Positions 6,242 to 9,199 of a stretch of DNA of 9,199 nt are shown one piece after another. The stretch's first letter is position 1; every line of letters starts with the position of its first letter. The position numbers were made by a program, and so were the translations under genes. Source of the DNA: Armatimonadota bacterium (lineage in GTDB: Bacteria; Sysuimicrobiota; Sysuimicrobiia; Sysuimicrobiales; Kaftiobacteriaceae); NCBI GenBank assembly GCA_020028535.1, contig JAIBHM010000061.1, forward strand, positions 1 through 9,199, given 5' to 3'. The notes under the pieces were generated by a model. It was not told where the DNA came from. It was given only the letters and a program-made list of their open reading frames with translations, and did no database searches.

Positions 6242-6778
6242 ATGCGGGTGGTCCTGCCCAGCGCGTGTCTGGTCATACTCTGCGGTCCGGCGGGATCCGG
6301 CAAGTCAACCTTCGCCCAGCGCCACTTCCCCGAGACCGCAATTGTTTCTTCCGACCGGTGCCGGGCCATGCTCACGGATGACGAGGCCAGCATCAGCGCC
6401 TCCGCCGACGCGTTTGCGCTCTTCCATCAGATTATCGACACACGGCTGCGCCTGCGGCGGCTGACGGTCGCCGACAGCACCGCCCTGCACCCCGACGCCA
6501 GAAGCGACCTGCGACGGCTGGCGCGCCGCTGGAAGATCCCGGTCACGATCATCGTGTTCGACGTTCCGGAGCAGACCGCCGGGCGTTGGGACGCGCGCCG
6601 CGACCGCAGGGTGGGCAGGACCGTGATCCACAGGCAGTGGCAGCAGCTCCAGCAGGCGCTGCAACGTATTCCGCACGAAGGCTACGATCAGGTCATCATC
6701 CTCGGTGAGGATGACGTGGCGCGCGCCCGGGTCGAGGTCGAAGGCCGCGCGGCGGCGGCCGGGGAACGAGGAACGTGA
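6242..6778 (+). CDS. Stand-alone P-loop kinase resembling the 5'-kinase domain of bacterial Pnkp
   Basis: This 178-residue protein looks like an isolated polynucleotide 5'-OH kinase module. It has a Walker A loop GPAGSGKST (15-23, Lys21 and Ser22), then SSDRCR (36-41) with Asp38 as candidate general base and Arg41. DDEASISASADAF (46-58), VADSTALHPDAR (76-87) and an arginine-rich lid (residues 115-123, R-x3-RRDRR) follow, then HRQWQQLQQAL (130-140) and HEGYDQVIIL (145-154). From memory this order and spacing follow the N-terminal kinase domain of Clostridium thermocellum Pnkp, whose key residues are also Lys21, Ser22, Asp38 and Arg41. Pnkp continues into phosphatase and ligase domains; here the protein stops after the kinase, and no phosphatase, ligase or Hen1 gene is visible. 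It starts in the same frame immediately after the pdp stop, with GAGG at 6227-6230. The substrate could be RNA, DNA or a small metabolite; that part is inference. Confidence 0.75.
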   Translation: MRVVLPSACLVILCGPAGSGKSTFAQRHFPETAIVSSDRCRAMLTDDEASISASADAFALFHQIIDTRLRLRRLTVADSTALHPDARSDLRRLARRWKIPVTIIVFDVPEQTAGRWDARRDRRVGRTVIHRQWQQLQQALQRIPHEGYDQVIILGEDDVARARVEVEGRAAAAGERGT

Positions 6779-6783
6779 GAAAC

Positions 6784-6789
6784 GGGGGA
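6784..6789 (+). promoter_or_regulatory. Ribosome binding site before the hydroxybutyryl-CoA dehydrogenase
   Basis: GGGGGA lies 5 nt before the ATG at 6795, in the 16-nt gap after the kinase gene. A second purine-rich site, GAGGAA at 6768-6773, is inside the kinase 3' end. Confidence 0.45.
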
Positions 6790-6794
6790 TCTAG

Positions 6795-7649
6795 ATGGAG
6801 CTGAAGCGTGTAGGCGTCGTGGGATGTGGACTGATGGGCTCCGGTATCGTGGAGGTCTGCGCCCGGAGCGGATATGACGTGGTGGTGCGCGAGGTTGACG
6901 ATGATCTGCTTAAGAATGGCCTCGGCCGCGTGGAGGCGTCCATGCGCCGCGCCGTGGAGCGAGGGAAACTCTCCGCCCCGGACATGCAGGCGGCCCGCGC
7001 CAGGATCAAGGGGACGACGAAGCTGGCGGACCTGGGCGACTCGGATCTGGTGATCGAGGCGGTCGTTGAGAAGATGGAGCTGAAGAAAGACGTTTTCCGC
7101 GAGCTCGATCGTCTCTGCCCGCCCCGCACCCTCTTCGCCAGCAACACGTCGTCGCTCTCCATCACGGAGATGGCGTCGGTGACCAGACGCCCGCAGCATG
7201 TCCTGGGGATGCACTTCTTCAATCCCGTCCCCGTCATGAAGCTGGTCGAGCTCATCCGTGGGCTGCAGACATCGGAGGAAACGATGGCGACGGGCCGGCG
7301 CTTCGCGGAATCCGTCGGGAAGACCGTCGTGGTCTGCAAGGACAGCCCGGGCTTCATCGTCAACCTTCTGCTGGTGCCCTACATGCTGGACGCCGTCCGG
7401 GCCCTGGAGCTCGGGATCGCGACCAGGGAAGACATCGACACCGCCGTGCACCTTGGCCTGGCGCACCCGATGGGACCGCTGACGCTCCTCGATTACGTGG
7501 GGATCGACACGACCTACTACATCGCGGAGGCCATGTTCGAGGAGTTCAAGGACACGCGCTACGCCGCGCCGCCGCTGATGAAGCAGATGGTGCTGGCGGG
7601 TATGCACGGCCGTAAGACGGGCCGCGGATTCTACGAGTATAAGAGCTAG
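6795..7649 (+). CDS. 3-hydroxybutyryl-CoA dehydrogenase (Hbd/FadB2 family)
   Basis: Reversibly oxidises 3-hydroxybutyryl-CoA to acetoacetyl-CoA with NAD(P); cytoplasmic, in fatty-acid beta-oxidation or butyrate/polyhydroxyalkanoate pathways. The 284 residues match the single-domain family. The N-terminal Rossmann fold shows VGVVGCGLMGSG (6-17). The catalytic residues seen in Clostridium Hbd are present: Ser119 (SNTSSLS), His140 and Glu152 (GMHFFNPVPVMKLVE), and Asn190 (SPGFIVN). The helix after Asn190 reads LLLVPYMLDA instead of the common R-x3-P-x2-NEA, and resembles actinobacterial FadB2. AHPMGPL (223-229) and GRKTGRGFYEY (272-282) are typical C-terminal blocks. No thiolase, crotonase or acyl-CoA dehydrogenase gene is in view, so the pathway cannot be fixed. 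Glu33 after the second strand (REVD) is one residue off the usual Asp that prefers NAD, so cofactor choice is uncertain. It is 1 nt ahead of the AlkD-like gene. Confidence 0.92.
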   Translation: MELKRVGVVGCGLMGSGIVEVCARSGYDVVVREVDDDLLKNGLGRVEASMRRAVERGKLSAPDMQAARARIKGTTKLADLGDSDLVIEAVVEKMELKKDVFRELDRLCPPRTLFASNTSSLSITEMASVTRRPQHVLGMHFFNPVPVMKLVELIRGLQTSEETMATGRRFAESVGKTVVVCKDSPGFIVNLLLVPYMLDAVRALELGIATREDIDTAVHLGLAHPMGPLTLLDYVGIDTTYYIAEAMFEEFKDTRYAAPPLMKQMVLAGMHGRKTGRGFYEYKS

Positions 7650-7650
7650 C

Positions 7651-8385
7651 ATGCCGGAGAGGCCGTCCGCCCGGAGCATTCTGGCGCGCCTCCGGCGCAT
7701 TGCCAGCCCAGAGGATGCGGCGGGGATGGCCCGCTTCGGCATCCGGCCGAGATCGCGGGTATTGGGCATTTCCATCTGGGAACTTCGGAAGATTGCGAAA
7801 GAGACCGGCAAGAGCCACAGGCTGGCCGGGGAGCTGTGGAAGTCGGGAATTCACGAGGCCCGGATCCTGGCTGGGTTTGTGGAAGAGCCGGAGAAGGTCA
7901 CCGAGCAGCAATTAGAGCGCTGGGTCAAGACCTTCGATTCCTGGGACGTCGTCGATCAGGTCAGCGAGCTCTTTGTCAGGACACCGTTCGCGCGGAAGAA
8001 GATTCGGGAATGGTCGATGCGGGAGGAAGAGTTCGTCAAGCGCACGGCGTTCACGCTCATCGCGGAGCTGGCCTGGCACGATAAAGGGATGGCGGATGCA
8101 GAGTTCGAGCGCTTCTTCCCGCTGATCAAGCGGGGGGCGGTCGACGAGCGAAACTTCGTGAAGAAGGCGGTGAACTGGGCGTTACGAAACATCGGGAAAC
8201 GGAATCGCGCGCTCAACGCCCGCGCGATTCAGGTCGCGAAGGACATTCAGCGCATGGACTCGCGGGCCGCCCGCTGGATCGCCTCCGACACTCTGCGCGA
8301 GCTTACCGGCCCCGCGGTCCAGAAGCGCCTGGCTCGTCACACCGCTCCGTTCGCGCGAACCGGGCCTCCGTCGGTCCAGCGATAG
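7651..8385 (+). CDS. DNA alkylation repair protein, AlkD-like (HEAT-repeat fold)
   Basis: AlkD-family proteins are DNA glycosylases built of HEAT-like helical repeats; they remove positively charged or bulky alkylated bases without flipping them out. This 244-residue protein has the blocks LGISIWELRKIAKETG (38-53), HRLAGELWKSGIHEARILA (56-74), FDSWDVVDQ (95-103), EWSMREEEFVKR (120-131), DERNFVKKAVNWALRNIGKR (165-184) and ARWIASDTLRELT (207-219). Trp98, Asp102 and Trp176 have exactly the spacing of the Bacillus cereus AlkD active-site residues Trp109, Asp113 and Trp187. The ATG is 1 nt after the dehydrogenase stop and lacks a good ribosome binding site, so coupling is likely. The last 15 or so residues, rich in Pro and Arg, lie past the conserved end and overlap the convergent DUF1444 gene. 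Some homologues lack glycosylase activity, so function rests on the retained residues. Confidence 0.88.
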   Translation: MPERPSARSILARLRRIASPEDAAGMARFGIRPRSRVLGISIWELRKIAKETGKSHRLAGELWKSGIHEARILAGFVEEPEKVTEQQLERWVKTFDSWDVVDQVSELFVRTPFARKKIREWSMREEEFVKRTAFTLIAELAWHDKGMADAEFERFFPLIKRGAVDERNFVKKAVNWALRNIGKRNRALNARAIQVAKDIQRMDSRAARWIASDTLRELTGPAVQKRLARHTAPFARTGPPSVQR

Positions 8386-9080
8386 AGGTGTGATGTCAGG
8401 GGGAGGGACGCGCCGCGCAGCGCCTGAGCCGCCCGCTCGCGAAGCGCATCCGCGTCCGCGCGGTCGTGGATCAGCAGGGCGTGTTCATGGGGGATCGCCA
8501 GTACTGGATCGGTGACCCCGGGTGGGATGATCAGGTCTGCGACCAGCAGGCGTGCGGCATCGAAGCCGTCGAGGGCGGCATACTCCCGGCGCGGTCCGCC
8601 GATCTCAGCGAGCACGTGATTGGTCTTTGCGCGCAGGTTATCCAAGGCGAGTGTGTGGAGGGCGTCCCGGGGCAGCGCCCACCGACTCAGCATGCCCTCG
8701 GTAACGTAGGTGATCTGGAACTGTCCCTCGATGGCGTATGCGACGACGATCGCTTCATCAAAAGGCACGCGCATGATGCGATTCTCCACCATGTAGCCGG
8801 TGGGCGGCGGCAGGGTTGTCGTGTGTTTCAGCACCGGAAAAATCCGATCCCGCACCAGACCAAATGGCGGAATGGTCATTGTGGGCACCCGCGCGCGCAG
8901 CGCGTCGGCGATCTCACCGACCGGGGCGGGCCGGAACAGATGCCTGAGAAGGCTGGTCCGCAGCGGATAACCGGATACAGTAACCTTCATGCCGGTTGAG
9001 GTATAGTCGGTGACCCGGATATCGGGGGTTCCATCGAGCGCGGCGCGCAACCGATTTCTGAGCCGCAGGAAGAATGTCAA
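8337..9080 (-). CDS. DUF1444 (YtpQ-like) protein of unknown function
   Basis: The 247-residue protein resembles Bacillus YtpQ (DUF1444), a family without an established function. The matching points, from memory, are PVLK (82-85), YVTEGMLSRW (125-134, compare the YRLIDQRML region), the NLR block (148-150), GFDAARLL (172-179), LAIPHEHALLIHD (194-206) and a C-terminal PLTSHLY-R (227-234). I see no signal peptide or membrane segment, so it is probably cytoplasmic. The start is TTG at 9080, supported by a TTGA overlap with the stop of the upstream gene on the same strand and by the Arg/Leu-rich N-terminal helix usual for the family; no Shine-Dalgarno is seen. The frame stays open beyond this TTG to the window edge, but those codons lack GC-rich third positions and look non-coding. 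Its 3' end overlaps the convergent AlkD-like gene by 49 nt. Confidence 0.75.
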   Translation of the reverse strand: MTFFLRLRNRLRAALDGTPDIRVTDYTSTGMKVTVSGYPLRTSLLRHLFRPAPVGEIADALRARVPTMTIPPFGLVRDRIFPVLKHTTTLPPPTGYMVENRIMRVPFDEAIVVAYAIEGQFQITYVTEGMLSRWALPRDALHTLALDNLRAKTNHVLAEIGGPRREYAALDGFDAARLLVADLIIPPGVTDPVLAIPHEHALLIHDRADADALRERAAQALRGASLPLTSHLYRWTDGGPVRANGAV

Positions 9081-9199
9081 ATTTTCGGTCGGCGACGCCG
9101 GGCCGGGAGCGCCCCCGGAGGCGCAAACCCGACGATGTCGTCGAGAGTGGCGCGCCGGCGCCGCGGGGGGAGCAGTACCGCCTCGACCTGCATCTCGAT
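9077..9199 (-). CDS. C-terminal end of an unrecognised gene (5' end outside the window)
   Basis: On the - strand a frame open from base 9199 runs 40 codons to a TGA at 9079-9077. The codons have strongly GC-rich third positions, as in the real genes here, while the neighbouring - strand frame does not. The peptide contains IEMQVEAVLLPP, four arginines, ATLDDIVGF, and a basic tail ending RRRRPKI. I do not recognise it; the strand-plus-basic-linker pattern could be the tail of a small DNA-binding or antitoxin-like protein, but that is only a guess. Its TGA overlaps the TTG start of the DUF1444 gene (TTGA), suggesting a two-gene operon with coupled translation. Confidence 0.5.
   Translation of the reverse strand: MEMQVEAVLLPPRRRRATLDDIVGFAPPGALPARRRRPKI

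Noticed and set aside
6696..7811. 371-codon - strand frame opposite the hydroxybutyryl-CoA dehydrogenase
   Set aside because: It lies antisense to a well-conserved gene and is again a His/Arg/Asp-rich composition shadow.
9081..9197. N-terminal extension of the DUF1444 frame up to the window edge
   Set aside because: The frame is open but its third codon positions are not GC-rich and the peptide is a Gly/Ala/Pro/Arg mix; the alternative - strand frame ending at 9077 has the coding signature instead.

Overview
The window is a compact, high-GC bacterial segment. It is almost entirely protein-coding: ten genes run head-to-tail on the + strand (1-8385), and two genes on the - strand (8337-9199) converge on them. 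Gaps between + strand genes are 52 nt or less, and several genes touch or overlap, so most of the block is probably one long operon or a few nested transcripts. I see no tRNA, rRNA, CRISPR array, insertion sequence or convincing intrinsic terminator. There is no gene-free stretch over 300 nt; the longest gap is 52 nt. Non-ATG starts are frequent (GTG for the Nudix gene, PNP and Pdp; TTG for the recombinase and the DUF1444 gene).

Organism: the order Nudix ADP-ribose pyrophosphatase, XerD, phosphopentomutase, purine nucleoside phosphorylase, pyrimidine-nucleoside phosphorylase recalls the nudF/xerD(ripX)/drm/pupG region of Bacillus and relatives. DUF1444 (YtpQ) is also mainly known from Bacillota. 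The strong GC bias with GC-rich third codon positions points to a high-GC Bacillota member or a neighbouring deep lineage. The phylum cannot be fixed from this sequence alone.

Layout: 1-435 is the 3' end of pyrG (CTP synthase). 457-1359 is a branched-chain aminotransferase (ilvE). 1363-1893 is a Nudix ADP-ribose pyrophosphatase type enzyme. 1880-2857 is a XerD-type tyrosine recombinase. 2870-4057 is deoB (phosphopentomutase), 4110-4934 a trimeric-type purine nucleoside phosphorylase, and 4937-6241 pyrimidine-nucleoside phosphorylase. 6242-6778 is a small P-loop kinase resembling the isolated 5'-kinase module of bacterial Pnkp. 6795-7649 is a 3-hydroxybutyryl-CoA dehydrogenase. 7651-8385 is an AlkD-like DNA alkylation repair protein. 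On the - strand are a DUF1444 gene (8337-9080) and, upstream of it, the 3' end of an unrecognised gene (9077-9199).

How they work together: deoB, the purine phosphorylase and the pyrimidine phosphorylase form a complete nucleoside-phosphorolysis module. The two phosphorylases release bases and (deoxy)ribose-1-phosphate, and phosphopentomutase converts the sugar phosphate to the 5-phosphate for central metabolism or PRPP synthesis. The Nudix enzyme (expected to yield ribose-5-phosphate from ADP-ribose) and CTP synthase fit the same nucleotide theme. The points most worth a second look are an Asn-to-Asp change at the base-recognition position of the purine phosphorylase, the stand-alone Pnkp-like kinase joined stop-to-start to pdp, and the 49-nt tail-to-tail overlap of the alkylation repair gene with the DUF1444 gene.
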